DNA of 64,000 nucleotides from Clostridium sp. K13. Lineage in GTDB: Bacteria > Bacillota > Clostridia > Clostridiales > Clostridiaceae. The stretch spans positions 1 through 64,000 of the forward strand of contig NZ_JAASHM010000006.1 in NCBI RefSeq assembly GCF_019734195.1. Direction: 5' to 3'. Under the pieces are notes generated by a model. It was not told where the DNA came from and ran no database searches. It saw only the letters and a list, made by a program, of their open reading frames with translations. Of the stretch, positions 8,522-17,154 are shown in pieces. The position numbers and the translations under genes were made by a program. Positions within the stretch are counted from its first letter, which is position 1; the number at the start of each line of letters is the position of its first letter.

Positions 8522-9655
8522 TTAAATTTTATTAATAAATTTCTCTATTCTTTTTAACGCTTCTATTAATTCATCATCAGAATAACAATATGATATTCTT
8601 AAATATCCTTCACCACCAATTCCAAATGCAGTTCCTGGAACACAGGCTACCTTTTCCTCATTTAATAATCTAAGTGCAAATTCCTCAGAAGGTATATTAA
8701 ATTTTTTAATTGATGGAAACACATAAAATGCTCCTTTAGGTGTAATTACATCCAATCCCATTTCTTTTAATTTTCCTACAACCATATCTTTTCTACTTCT
8801 AAAAACTTCTTTCATATGACTTACATCTTTTAAGCCATATTTTAATCCATTATAAACAGCCCATTGGCAAATAGATGGTGCACAAGATACATTATATTGA
8901 TGAATCTTTATAATCTCATTCATCAACATTTGAGAACATGCATAATATCCAATTCTTAATCCAGTCATGGAAAACATTTTTGAAAATCCACCTACATAAA
9001 TTATTTTTTCTTTAATTTCTTTACATTGTGCAATACTATAATATTCATCGTAACATAAAGATTCATATATCTCATCTGTAATAACTAATATATCATTTTC
9101 TTTAATTAATTCTATTAATTCATCTTTTTCTTCCTTTGATAAGATTGCTCCTGTAGGATTACTAGGTAATGATAAAACTAAATATTTTATATTCATATCT
9201 TTAATCTTATTCTTTATGTCTTTTACATCAATTTTAAATTCATTATCTAAAGAATAATTTACTACAGTTCCACCTAATATAGTAACTATACTTTCATATG
9301 CAGGATATGCTGGTGTTGGAATTAGAACCTTATCATCTTTATTTAATAATGCAGTAAATATATTAAATAAAGCTTCACTACCACCAACCGTAATACAAAG
9401 TTCATCTGCTTCATAGGCAATATCCTTAGTTAAAAGGTATTTGCTTATTTCTTCTCTCAATTCAACTATACCTGAATTACTTGTATATGTAGTTTTATTT
9501 TCTTGTATTGCATTTACTAATCCTTCTTCAATTGAAGTTGGAAGCTTAAAATCCGGTTGACCTAATGTTAATGAAATTGCTCCTTCAACCTTTTGTACCT
9601 CATTATAGAATTTTCTTATTCCAGATATCTTTACTCTATCTAAATTTTCATTCAT
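8522..9655 (-). CDS. patA: PLP-dependent class I/II aminotransferase, likely N-acetyl-diaminopimelate aminotransferase
   Basis: A fold-type I aminotransferase with the usual landmarks: LTLGQPDF near the N-terminus, the SLPSNPTGA loop, VITDEIYE with the cofactor-binding Asp and Tyr, the lysine-containing GGFSKMFSMTGLRIGY that would hold PLP, and LRISYC with the carboxylate-binding Arg. About 377 residues. The ATG at 9655 is preceded by AAGGGGGC at good spacing; a longer reading to 9700 lacks a ribosome site. The divergent neighbour is dapH, whose product is acetylated before transamination, so the gene most likely supplies the PatA step of the acetyl-diaminopimelate route. Other substrates (aspartate, aromatic amino acids) cannot be excluded from sequence. 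Confidence 0.8.
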   Translation of the reverse strand: MNENLDRVKISGIRKFYNEVQKVEGAISLTLGQPDFKLPTSIEEGLVNAIQENKTTYTSNSGIVELREEISKYLLTKDIAYEADELCITVGGSEALFNIFTALLNKDDKVLIPTPAYPAYESIVTILGGTVVNYSLDNEFKIDVKDIKNKIKDMNIKYLVLSLPSNPTGAILSKEEKDELIELIKENDILVITDEIYESLCYDEYYSIAQCKEIKEKIIYVGGFSKMFSMTGLRIGYYACSQMLMNEIIKIHQYNVSCAPSICQWAVYNGLKYGLKDVSHMKEVFRSRKDMVVGKLKEMGLDVITPKGAFYVFPSIKKFNIPSEEFALRLLNEEKVACVPGTAFGIGGEGYLRISYCYSDDELIEALKRIEKFINKI

Positions 9656-9837
9656 ATTCTTTGCCCCCTTATTTAATATTAAATCCAACATTACTCTCAA
9701 GTAATTTTATAGCAAATATACTATTCAGTAAAGTTTTTTCTACTATTTTACTAATGTCTCTTTAAAATAATTTGTAATTCTATTATAATATAAATGCTTA
9801 AATAAATATTTGGGGCAAATGAAGAAAGGATGATTTT

Positions 9838-10548
9838 ATGAATTATAATTTAACTGATCCATATGAGATAGCAAGATTTATCAAAGAATCAAAAAAGACA
9901 ACTCCAGTGAAAGTATATGTTAATGGAGACCTAAGCGATACTTCACTAGGAAACGTTGAACATTATGGAGAAAACAATTTTTACATATTATTTGGAGAAA
10001 GTGATGTAATTACTGAAATAATATTAGAAAACAAACACAAGATTAAATCTTTCAGAGTTGAAAATGATAGAAGAAACTCAGCAATACCAATGTTAGATCT
10101 TTTATCAATAGACGCAAGAATAGAACCAGGTGCAATAATTAGAGATAGAGTTTCTATCGGTAAAAACGCTGTAATCATGATGGGTGCTGTAATAAATATC
10201 GGTGCTGAAATTGGTGAAGGTACTATGGTAGACATGAATGCTGTTATTGGAGCTAGAGGACAATTAGGTAAGAGAGTTCACTTAGGTGCTGGTGCTGTTG
10301 TTGCTGGTGTTTTAGAACCACCAAGCAAGGAACCTTGTCAAATTGGAGACGATGCTATGATAGGTGCTAATGCAGTTATCTTAGAAGGTGTTAAAATTGG
10401 AGCTGGTGCTGTTGTTGCTGCTGGTTCAGTTGTTACTGAAGATGTTCCAGCTGGTGTGGTTGTTGCTGGTTCACCTGCAAGAATAATTAAAAATGTTGAT
10501 GATAAAACAAAGGATAAAACTCAAATTTTAGATGATTTAAGAAAATAA
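9838..10548 (+). CDS. dapH: 2,3,4,5-tetrahydropyridine-2,6-dicarboxylate N-acetyltransferase
   Basis: Catalyses the acetyl-CoA-dependent step of the lysine and diaminopimelate (cell wall) pathway in Firmicutes. An N-terminal helical region of about 85 residues ([20 protein letters not shown]) precedes a left-handed beta-helix built from hexapeptide repeats ([20 protein letters not shown] and later [20 protein letters not shown]), as in DapH. Length of 236 matches the family. An AAAGGATG site precedes the ATG, and a TATAAT box lies about 50 bases upstream. A strong terminator follows at once, so it is transcribed alone. Confidence 0.93.
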   Translation: MNYNLTDPYEIARFIKESKKTTPVKVYVNGDLSDTSLGNVEHYGENNFYILFGESDVITEIILENKHKIKSFRVENDRRNSAIPMLDLLSIDARIEPGAIIRDRVSIGKNAVIMMGAVINIGAEIGEGTMVDMNAVIGARGQLGKRVHLGAGAVVAGVLEPPSKEPCQIGDDAMIGANAVILEGVKIGAGAVVAAGSVVTEDVPAGVVVAGSPARIIKNVDDKTKDKTQILDDLRK

Positions 10549-10549
10549 A

Positions 10550-10582
10550 AAAAAGCTCCCATTTTGTGGGAGCCTTTTTTTT
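10550..10582. terminator. Terminator between dapH and the SSB-like gene
   Basis: GCTCCCA pairs with TGGGAGC (10555-10573), with an A-run before and a run of eight T after. It can act for dapH on the plus strand and for the convergent gene on the minus strand. Confidence 0.85.
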
Positions 10583-10587
10583 GTGTA

Positions 10588-11256
10588 CTATACAGCACCT
10601 TCCTCATGACTAGGAGTACTATTTTCTGCTCTTTCTTCTTCAGATACCTTTTCCATTTTAGAAATTGATACCTCATAAGCAACCTTTTTAACTACTTCAG
10701 TTTCATTTATCTTCTTTTGATATTCTCTACTTTGTAGTCTTCCCCATACCCTAATATTATCGCCAACTTCTAATGTTTGACAGAATCTTGAGTTTCTACC
10801 CCAAGCAATTGTTGGGATGTAATCTGACTTATTGTAAGCTCTATTTACAGCTAATAATACATCTGCTATTTCTCTTCCAAATGGTGTTTTTCTATATACT
10901 GGTTCTTTACATATATACCCATCTAAGAATATTTCATTTGGATTTTTACTCTTTTCTATGCATGGCTCTATGTTTCGAGCAAAAACTGTTAATATTAACT
11001 TATTTGCACCATCTACAAATTTATTATAAGATCTTAATTGACCTAATACTACTATTTCTTTACCTATAGATAAATCCATATTACTAATAAGTCTTTCAGA
11101 TACCGTAATGTTTAATAAATCTACAGAATCACTTAACCTAGTTACCTCCATTAGGAAAGTATAAAAACCTTCCCCATACATCTCATGACTAAACTCCATA
11201 CCACTTACAATTTTTCCTTCAAGATAAATCTTGTTATTTAACATCAAATTGTCCAT
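10588..11256 (-). CDS. Single-stranded DNA-binding-like protein with two OB folds
   Basis: Two copies of an SSB/PriB-like OB-fold are seen in tandem: residues about 8-100 (YLEGKIVSGMEF through LILTVFARNIEP) and about 108-200 (IFLDGYICKEPVYRKTPFGR through VRVWGRLQSREYQKK). The second carries the usual SSB signature of RKTPFGREIADVLLAVNR and IPTIAWGR. The tail is short, acidic and Ser-rich rather than the classical DDDIPF tip. Such two-domain SSB relatives occur in clostridia beside the main Ssb. It probably binds single-stranded DNA; whether in repair, recombination or competence is not shown. It is monocistronic and convergent with dapH. Confidence 0.8.
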   Translation of the reverse strand: MDNLMLNNKIYLEGKIVSGMEFSHEMYGEGFYTFLMEVTRLSDSVDLLNITVSERLISNMDLSIGKEIVVLGQLRSYNKFVDGANKLILTVFARNIEPCIEKSKNPNEIFLDGYICKEPVYRKTPFGREIADVLLAVNRAYNKSDYIPTIAWGRNSRFCQTLEVGDNIRVWGRLQSREYQKKINETEVVKKVAYEVSISKMEKVSEEERAENSTPSHEEGAV

Positions 11257-11372
11257 CTTTACCCCTCTCTCCCTTAGTAATTAATAAAATTCTTATTGCT
11301 GTTATAAAAATATCAAGGATTTATTTCCATTATAATACAAATACCTCATAACTTTCAATATTTTTCTAATAT

Positions 11373-12134
11373 TTATTTTTTAATTTGTTCACCTTTTTCA
11401 TCTACATAGTAATTATCATCATAAATTAACTCACTTATAGTAACAAATTGATAACCTTCTTCAGTTAATTTATTGATGATTTTCTTTAAATTTTGAGGTG
11501 TATACTTTGCATTATTATGAAAAAGGGCTATTGAGCCTTCCTTAATATTTTTCATTATCCTATTATATTCAACATCTGCACCTGATTCCTTATAATCTAT
11601 AGAATCTACATCCCATTGAATACATTCATACCCTAAACTTCTAACATATTCTAAAGCATCTTGATTATAATCCCCACTAGGAAATCTAAATACTTTAGTT
11701 TTATTACCTGTAGCTGCATAAACAATATCTTCTGTTTTCTTTATTTCATCAGCCATTCTTTCATGATTAATCTTAGTAAAGCTTGGATGAATATAGCTAT
11801 GATTTCCTATTTCATGTCCACCATCATTAATCTTCATTAGCTTTTCTCTATTTTCATCAGAATAATTTACCCATCCTCCCATAATAAAAAACGTACCTTT
11901 AGCATTATTTTCATTTAATACATCTAATATTTCATATATGTACTCATTCTCTGCCCAATTTACGTCAAAAGTTAAAGCTACTTTTTTCTCTTCTGTACAA
12001 ACTCTATATATAGGAACCTCTTTAGCTTCGGTTGCTACTGTATTTTTAATTTTTCCACTATAGATAACTGATACAATAATAACCATAAAAATTATAAAAA
12101 TATTAATATTTAATTTTTTGCTAAATTTCATCAC
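11373..12134 (-). CDS. Polysaccharide deacetylase family protein (PdaB/YlxY-like), membrane-anchored
   Basis: An N-terminal signal anchor (residues about 9-27, NIFIIFMVIIVSVIYSG) precedes a NodB-homology domain. Motif 1 is ALTFDVNWAEN in place of the usual TFDDGP, motif 2 is GHEIGNHSYIHPSF with the metal-binding His pair, and later motifs are FRFPSGDYN, QWDVDSIDY and ALFHNNAKYT. The lack of the second Asp in motif 1 and of the Asp after the last His are shared with the sporulation PdaB type, some members of which may be poor or inactive deacetylases. The likely target is peptidoglycan or another wall glycan outside the cell. It is a single gene divergent from the DUF4364 gene. Confidence 0.82.
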   Translation of the reverse strand: MMKFSKKLNINIFIIFMVIIVSVIYSGKIKNTVATEAKEVPIYRVCTEEKKVALTFDVNWAENEYIYEILDVLNENNAKGTFFIMGGWVNYSDENREKLMKINDGGHEIGNHSYIHPSFTKINHERMADEIKKTEDIVYAATGNKTKVFRFPSGDYNQDALEYVRSLGYECIQWDVDSIDYKESGADVEYNRIMKNIKEGSIALFHNNAKYTPQNLKKIINKLTEEGYQFVTISELIYDDNYYVDEKGEQIKK

Positions 12135-12256
12135 ACTACTCCTAAACTTAATTATTATTAATTTATATTCTTAATTTATAATATTATGACTACAATATTC
12201 CATCTAACAAATTTTATGTTATAATTAAATAGACACTTTCATATTGGAGGTTTAAT

Positions 12257-12790
12257 ATGTACGAAAATTCAGCTGAACTAGCAGAAAATAAACTTTTAGT
12301 ATTATATGTTATAAAATCCTTAAGACAACCTATTTCTAAAACACAACTTACTGAAATCATTCTTGAAAATAATTTTATTAATTACTTTACACTTCAACAA
12401 TATATTAGTGAATTAGATACTGCTGAATTTGTTGAGTATATTGAAAAGAATAATAAGATATTAATAACTATAACTAGTAAAGGAGAAAATGTTCTTTCAA
12501 TATTTAATGACAGAATTTCTCCAATAAAAAGAGATATAATCGATAATTATATCTCAAAAACAATAGACAATATAAAAAAAGAATTAACAATTCATAGTGA
12601 CTACACTATCGAAAAAAACAATTCTTTTGTTGTTGATTTAAAGGCTCTTGAGGATGAAACACTACTTATAGATCTAAAAATTTCTGTTCCTACTAAAAAG
12701 CAAGCAACATCGCTTTGCAATAGGTGGAAGGAAAATCCTTCGGATATTTATACTAAAATAGTTCAAGTACTTTTTTCTGATGAAAACTAA
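12257..12790 (+). CDS. DUF4364 family protein (winged-helix-like)
   Basis: A 177-residue protein of the clostridial DUF4364 family. It starts with a winged-helix-like segment (NKLLVLYVIKSLRQPISKTQ, then YISELDTAEFVEY), which suggests a DNA-binding or PadR-like regulator, followed by an alpha/beta tail. No function is established. An TTGGAGG site precedes the ATG. Its stop overlaps the stop of the convergent propeller gene by four bases, and its terminator lies inside that gene. Confidence 0.8.
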   Translation: MYENSAELAENKLLVLYVIKSLRQPISKTQLTEIILENNFINYFTLQQYISELDTAEFVEYIEKNNKILITITSKGENVLSIFNDRISPIKRDIIDNYISKTIDNIKKELTIHSDYTIEKNNSFVVDLKALEDETLLIDLKISVPTKKQATSLCNRWKENPSDIYTKIVQVLFSDEN

Positions 12791-13662
12791 AATAAAATCA
12801 TAGCATTGGGTTCTGACTCGATTGCTATGATTTTTTTTATTTTTTCATCTTCAACTACAATCAATCTACCTTTTAAGTAATCGCCTATATAGATTTTATT
12901 GTCTTTTTTTAAAATTCCTTTAGGCATTCCGCCTATATATAATGTTTTAACTGATTGAAATGAATTTTTATCAATTACACTTATACTTCCCTCAGTGAAG
13001 TTAGAAACATAAATACTTTTATCATCTTCATACATATCTATTGGAGATGTTCCTACTTCAATTCTAGCTACTCTATTAAATGTTTCCACGGAAAATACAT
13101 CTAAATATCCATTTTCATCACTACCTAAATAACTTTCGCATATATAAATAAACTTTTCATCACTAGATATTTTTACTTTTGTAGGATATTCAGGTGTTAA
13201 GAGGGTTTTTACAATTTGATAATCATCTAAGTTAATAATATTAGTGCAATTTTCTTCTAAATTCGATACAAGTAATAATTCTCTTTTCTTACAATAATCA
13301 ATGCTATGTGGCCAATTTCCTGTATAAAGCTCCCATAACACCCTATTTTGAGTTACATCATAAACGACTATTGAATTTGATTCACCACAAATTGTATAAA
13401 TCTTATCCTCAACTTTAACTAAATCATTAGGTTTTGGTCCAATTTTAATATTACTTATTTCCTCAAAAGTTTCTCCTGAAAAAATTGATATAGAATCACT
13501 ATAGTTATTTGCAGTTATAATTTCATTATTATACTTTCTTATTCCGTGAGGACCAACTGGTCTTTCAGAATACTTAAATAATATTTTTTTTACTTCAAAT
13601 GTATCTAAATCAATTTTAGAAAGTGAATCTGCACCTGTATTGCATAAAACAATAGAACTCAT
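12787..13662 (-). CDS. YVTN/YncE-type beta-propeller protein
   Basis: About 291 residues made of repeated beta-propeller blades of roughly 40 residues. Repeat cores are of the form ISIFSGETFEEISNIKIGP, IVVYDVTQNRVLWELYTGN, LDVFSVETFNRVARIEVGTS and ISVIDKNSFQSVKTLYIGG. There is no signal peptide, so a cytoplasmic location is likely unless it is exported another way. Proteins of this class serve as scaffolds or bind small ligands; the substrate is unknown. The gene ends within the terminator of the convergent DUF4364 gene and is probably transcribed alone. Confidence 0.78.
   Translation of the reverse strand: MSSIVLCNTGADSLSKIDLDTFEVKKILFKYSERPVGPHGIRKYNNEIITANNYSDSISIFSGETFEEISNIKIGPKPNDLVKVEDKIYTICGESNSIVVYDVTQNRVLWELYTGNWPHSIDYCKKRELLLVSNLEENCTNIINLDDYQIVKTLLTPEYPTKVKISSDEKFIYICESYLGSDENGYLDVFSVETFNRVARIEVGTSPIDMYEDDKSIYVSNFTEGSISVIDKNSFQSVKTLYIGGMPKGILKKDNKIYIGDYLKGRLIVVEDEKIKKIIAIESEPNAMILF
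12794..12838 (+). terminator. Terminator of the DUF4364 gene, inside the propeller coding sequence
   Basis: AAAATCATAGCA (12794-12805) pairs with TGCTATGATTTT (12823-12834), followed by more T. The hairpin encodes the last residues of the convergent propeller gene, so both genes share this DNA. Confidence 0.8.
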
Positions 13663-13817
13663 TAACTACACCCCCTTAAAACTTCTATGTATTTTAATAT
13701 ATGCAGCTTTCAATAAGTTTGTCACTATTACATTATTTCTTATTTTTCTTTATTTTTCTACAAAGTCAATATATAATTAAAAAGTAAATTATTACTTAGA
13801 TATTAGGAGGAATACAA

Positions 13818-14069
13818 ATGTTTGTTTATAAAACATCTGGAGTATGTTCTACAGAAATACATGTAGACATAAAAAATGATATTATTGAAAATGTTGAATT
13901 CGTAAGGGGATGTCCTGGTAATTTATTTGGAATTTCAGTGCTTGTAAAAGGAATGAATATTGATGAAGCTATTGAAAAGTTACAAGGAATAGATTGTAGG
14001 GGAAAAGGAACATCATGTCCAGATCAACTATCTAAGGCTTTAGTAGAATATAAAGCTTCTAATAATTAA
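13818..14069 (+). CDS. TSCPD domain protein (TIGR03905 type)
   Basis: A compact 83-residue protein with the conserved segments TSGVCSTEI, FVRGCPGNLFGISVLVKGM and CRGKGTSCPDQLSKAL. The TSCPD motif and spaced Cys residues match the TIGR03905 family. The TSCPD domain is also found at the end of some ribonucleotide reductases, where it may bind metal; the role of the free-standing form is unknown. TAGGAGG precedes the ATG, and the terminator at 14075 is shared with deoD. Confidence 0.85.
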   Translation: MFVYKTSGVCSTEIHVDIKNDIIENVEFVRGCPGNLFGISVLVKGMNIDEAIEKLQGIDCRGKGTSCPDQLSKALVEYKASNN

Positions 14070-14074
14070 AAAAA

Positions 14075-14105
14075 TAAAAAGACAAGCTCTCACTTGTCTT
14101 TTTAT
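14075..14105. terminator. Bidirectional terminator between the TSCPD gene and deoD
   Basis: AAAAAGACAAG pairs with CTTGTCTTTTT around CTCTCA, flanked by A-runs and T-runs on both sides. It serves the two convergent genes. Confidence 0.85.
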
Positions 14106-14111
14106 TTTCTT

Positions 14112-14822
14112 CTATTTTATTAATTCTAAAGCAATTTCCATCATATCTGTAAAAGTATTTTGTCTTTCTTCTGGAGAAGTTTCTTCTCCTTTAAAAATAT
14201 GATCTGATATAGTTAAAATAGATAATGCTTCTACACCATTTTTAGCTGCTAATGTATATAATTCAGCTGTTTCCATTTCAACTGCTAAAACTCCATAATC
14301 AGCCCATGTTTTTAATGAGAAATGATTAGTATCATCATAGAATAAATCACTTGATAATATATTACCTACTTTTACGTTAGCTCCCTTTGCTTTTGCTATA
14401 TTATATGCATTATATAATAAGTCAAAGTTTGCAGTTGGTGCATAATCAAGACCATTAAATCTTCTTTTATTAATTCCTGAATTAGTAGATGCACTTTGTG
14501 CAAGTACTATATCTCTAACATTAACATCATCACTACAAGAACCTGCAGATCCTATTCTTATAAGTCTTTTAGCTCCGTAAAATTGAATTAATTCATTTAC
14601 ATAAATAGAATGTGATGGTAATCCCATTCCTGTTCCTTGTATAGAAACTCTTTTTCCTTTATAAGTTCCAGTATATCCATACATTCCTCTTACGTCATTA
14701 TAGCAAACTGCATCTTCTAAAAAGTTTTCTGCTATAAATTTAGCTCTTAATGGATCTCCTGGTAATAATACTGTTTCTGCTATAGCTCCTTCTGGTGCCA
14801 TAATATGTAAATGTTTTGACAT
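14112..14822 (-). CDS. deoD: Purine nucleoside phosphorylase, DeoD type
   Basis: Cleaves purine (deoxy)nucleosides with phosphate in the salvage pathway. The 236-residue protein opens with [29 protein letters not shown], whose His and Arg residues bind ribose and phosphate, and contains [33 protein letters not shown] (substrate-binding Glu) and LTISDH (catalytic Asp). These mark the hexameric DeoD class. It is a single gene with AGGAGGATACGTTT before the ATG, ending at the shared terminator. Confidence 0.95.
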   Translation of the reverse strand: MSKHLHIMAPEGAIAETVLLPGDPLRAKFIAENFLEDAVCYNDVRGMYGYTGTYKGKRVSIQGTGMGLPSHSIYVNELIQFYGAKRLIRIGSAGSCSDDVNVRDIVLAQSASTNSGINKRRFNGLDYAPTANFDLLYNAYNIAKAKGANVKVGNILSSDLFYDDTNHFSLKTWADYGVLAVEMETAELYTLAAKNGVEALSILTISDHIFKGEETSPEERQNTFTDMMEIALELIK

Positions 14823-15094
14823 AAACGTATCCTCCTTTATTTTTCATTATTTATTAGTATAGTATATTCTTAAAAAATAGTAAATGATTAGCTTTTCAAT
14901 AAATTCAAAATTTTAGGATGTTTTTCTTTTATATTTATAATCATTTACGAGTATTTTATTTTAGTGTATATTTTTTATAATATATATATCTAATTATACC
15001 TATCAGTGCATATATAAAATCTTTATGGATAAATTAATAGAGGTCGTATTTTACTATACAACCTCTACTAATTTCTTTATAATTATTAATTAAT

Positions 15095-15290
15095 TTATCT
15101 AACCATTTTCTTAGAATATTTAGATAGTATGAAATTTGAAATAACTCCTTCTAAAAAGTTACCTATCATTGGCAAAATAATTAACTTACTTCTTATAAAA
15201 ACATCTCCTATACCTATAGAAAAAAATAAATGATGAAAGAACTTCTATAACTAATTTTATATTAAACTTAATAATATATAAATAATCTCC
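15095..15290 (-). pseudogene. C-terminal remnant of a CPBP-like membrane protein, frameshifted
   Basis: On the minus strand one frame reads KLVIEVLSSFIF and then, after a one-base shift, the next reads SIGIGDVFIRSKLIILPM and NFLEGVISNFILSKYS before a stop at 15095-15097. This matches the last 70 or so residues of the intact gene at 27144 (QLMIDIVSSFIFSIGIGYVF and so on). The shift falls in a run of seven A on the plus strand (about 15219-15225), where the intact copy has four followed by G. The N-terminal two thirds are gone, and the rest of the 493-base gap between deoD and the MutS-like gene shows no other gene. Confidence 0.75.
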
Positions 15291-15315
15291 ATATATACTT
15301 TCCCCATTTTTTCAC

Positions 15316-16878
15316 TTATATATTTTTTTCAATTATACTTGTTAAGCTCATAGCTTCATTTACAATCTCTTTAGGGTACCCCATATAATCTAACAATCTA
15401 ATAGCATTTCTAGATTTAACTACTCCTGACTTTAACTTATAATCAAAAGATAATCCTTCATTATCATCAACATTCTCACTGAAATAATAAAAATCATATT
15501 TATTCTTTAATAAATCAGTTAATTCTTTATCGTGAGTAGCTACAAAAGTAATTGCATCTCTCTTATTTATATAATTTAATATAGCTGTAGATGAAGAAAT
15601 TCTTTCAATAGGATTAGTTCCTCTAAAAATTTCATCTATTATGCATAAAGATCTAACAGAACCTTCTAATGAATTTATTATTCTATGAATAGCTTCTACC
15701 TCTGCTAAATAATAGCTTTTTCCATTATTAACATCATCATTTGGACTTATTGATGTTACTACATTAAAAAATGAAGCCTCATATCTAGATGATAATGTGA
15801 AATTAAATATCTGTGCAAAAATAGCATTTATTCCTACCATCCTTAAAAACGTTGATTTCCCTGACATATTAGTACCAGTTAGAACTATCCCTTTTTTATC
15901 TATAATTATAGAATTTTCTACTGGATTTTTTAGTAAGGGATGAATTCCATCTACTATATTTAATTTAGTTTCATTAATAAATATAGGTTCTGAAATATTT
16001 TCTTTAACAACTTCTTTATAAATTCCTACTGAAATATAAGCTTCAATTTTACCTAATTCGTAATATAACTCTAATAATTCATCTTTCTGTTCTCTAAGCT
16101 TATCTATAACTCTATAATATGAGCCTTCTACTATTAAAAAAGGTAATAGAAACGGTTCTAATATTCCACCATACATACTTGATAAACTAATTAAAAAAGT
16201 ATTTTTTCTTATATCTCTAAGACTATTCAACAATTCTTTTATTCTTTTGCCTCCTAAATTTTCTTTTTTATCTAAGGCTACTATTTTTATTGCCGCATTC
16301 AACATTGCTGATAAATACACAAGTCCATTAGTACTTACATTTTTTCTCTCTTTAGCTTCTATACTTGGAGCAATTATAAATAGTATTAATACAGAAAATG
16401 CTATATATTTATTAAAAGTAGCAAATGTAAGTATTATTAGTATAAAATTTACTATACCAAATAAAGTATATAAATCTCTTTTCAACTTATTACTCTTAAA
16501 TTCTTTTTTCATCATTTCTAAAAATCTATTTTTCTTATCAAAACCTAATTCATAAAATATACATTGAAGCTTTGCTCTTAAATCCTTATCTTCAACAATT
16601 TTATCTATTACCTTACTTCTTTTCTTTAAAGCTTCTTCATTCATTATAGGCTCTCTCATAATTTTGTATAAAACAGCTTCCCCAACACTAGATGAAGTTC
16701 TATCAACCTTATGAAAAACATTTTCCATATCTAAATCATAAAAGCACTGTTCATCTATAGTATACTTTTTCTTTTCCAGCATATCAAAAAATTCTCTAAC
16801 CTCATTAATATTACTATTATTAATTTTCTCCTCAAGATAATACTTTTTAAATATATTTAATATCTTTTTAGAATACAT
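15316..16878 (-). CDS. MutS-family ATPase with membrane segments
   Basis: The C-terminal third is a MutS-type ABC ATPase: Walker A GTNMSGKSTFL near residue 330, the SYYLAEVEAIHRI segment, Walker B LCIIDEIFRGTNPIER and a His switch in VATHDKEL. In front of it lie a helical core and two adjacent hydrophobic stretches (about residues 137-172, NFILIILTFATF and FSVLILFIIAP), which are not found in mismatch-repair MutS. The mismatch-recognition N-domain with Phe-x-Glu is absent. The length of 520 fits the small MutS-like proteins seen in many Firmicutes, whose function is unknown. It is probably not a mismatch repair protein. It appears monocistronic. Confidence 0.78.
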   Translation of the reverse strand: MYSKKILNIFKKYYLEEKINNSNINEVREFFDMLEKKKYTIDEQCFYDLDMENVFHKVDRTSSSVGEAVLYKIMREPIMNEEALKKRSKVIDKIVEDKDLRAKLQCIFYELGFDKKNRFLEMMKKEFKSNKLKRDLYTLFGIVNFILIILTFATFNKYIAFSVLILFIIAPSIEAKERKNVSTNGLVYLSAMLNAAIKIVALDKKENLGGKRIKELLNSLRDIRKNTFLISLSSMYGGILEPFLLPFLIVEGSYYRVIDKLREQKDELLELYYELGKIEAYISVGIYKEVVKENISEPIFINETKLNIVDGIHPLLKNPVENSIIIDKKGIVLTGTNMSGKSTFLRMVGINAIFAQIFNFTLSSRYEASFFNVVTSISPNDDVNNGKSYYLAEVEAIHRIINSLEGSVRSLCIIDEIFRGTNPIERISSSTAILNYINKRDAITFVATHDKELTDLLKNKYDFYYFSENVDDNEGLSFDYKLKSGVVKSRNAIRLLDYMGYPKEIVNEAMSLTSIIEKNI

Positions 16879-17075
16879 ATTTTACCTCCTATTATAATTT
16901 TTTATATACAATCACTTTATCCACATAAATTTCATCTTTAAAAACTATTTTTAATATAAATCCTTCTAAAATGCACTTTGATATTTATACTAAATTTGAT
17001 TTTTTTGATTATTATATATTACATAATATTCAACCAAATTCTACCACATCTTAAAACGTTGTCAAGTCTCTATAC

Positions 17076-17126
17076 AAAAAAGGTAGTTAATTAACAATCT
17101 TCTATTGTCAATTAACTACCTTTATT
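17076..17126. terminator. Terminator after folC
   Basis: GGTAGTTAATT pairs with AATTAACTACC over a long stem (17082-17120), with an A-run before and T-rich DNA after. On the minus strand it is followed by TTTTTTG, fitting the end of folC. The 276-base gap from 16879 to 17154 holds nothing else I can recognise. Confidence 0.8.
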
Positions 17127-17154
17127 TTAATATCTAAGTTAAAACACACGCTTT

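Noticed and set aside
9656..9837. Possible lysine riboswitch or T-box between the aminotransferase and dapH
   Set aside because: The gap is only about 180 bases and lacks the conserved riboswitch core; ordinary promoter DNA explains it.
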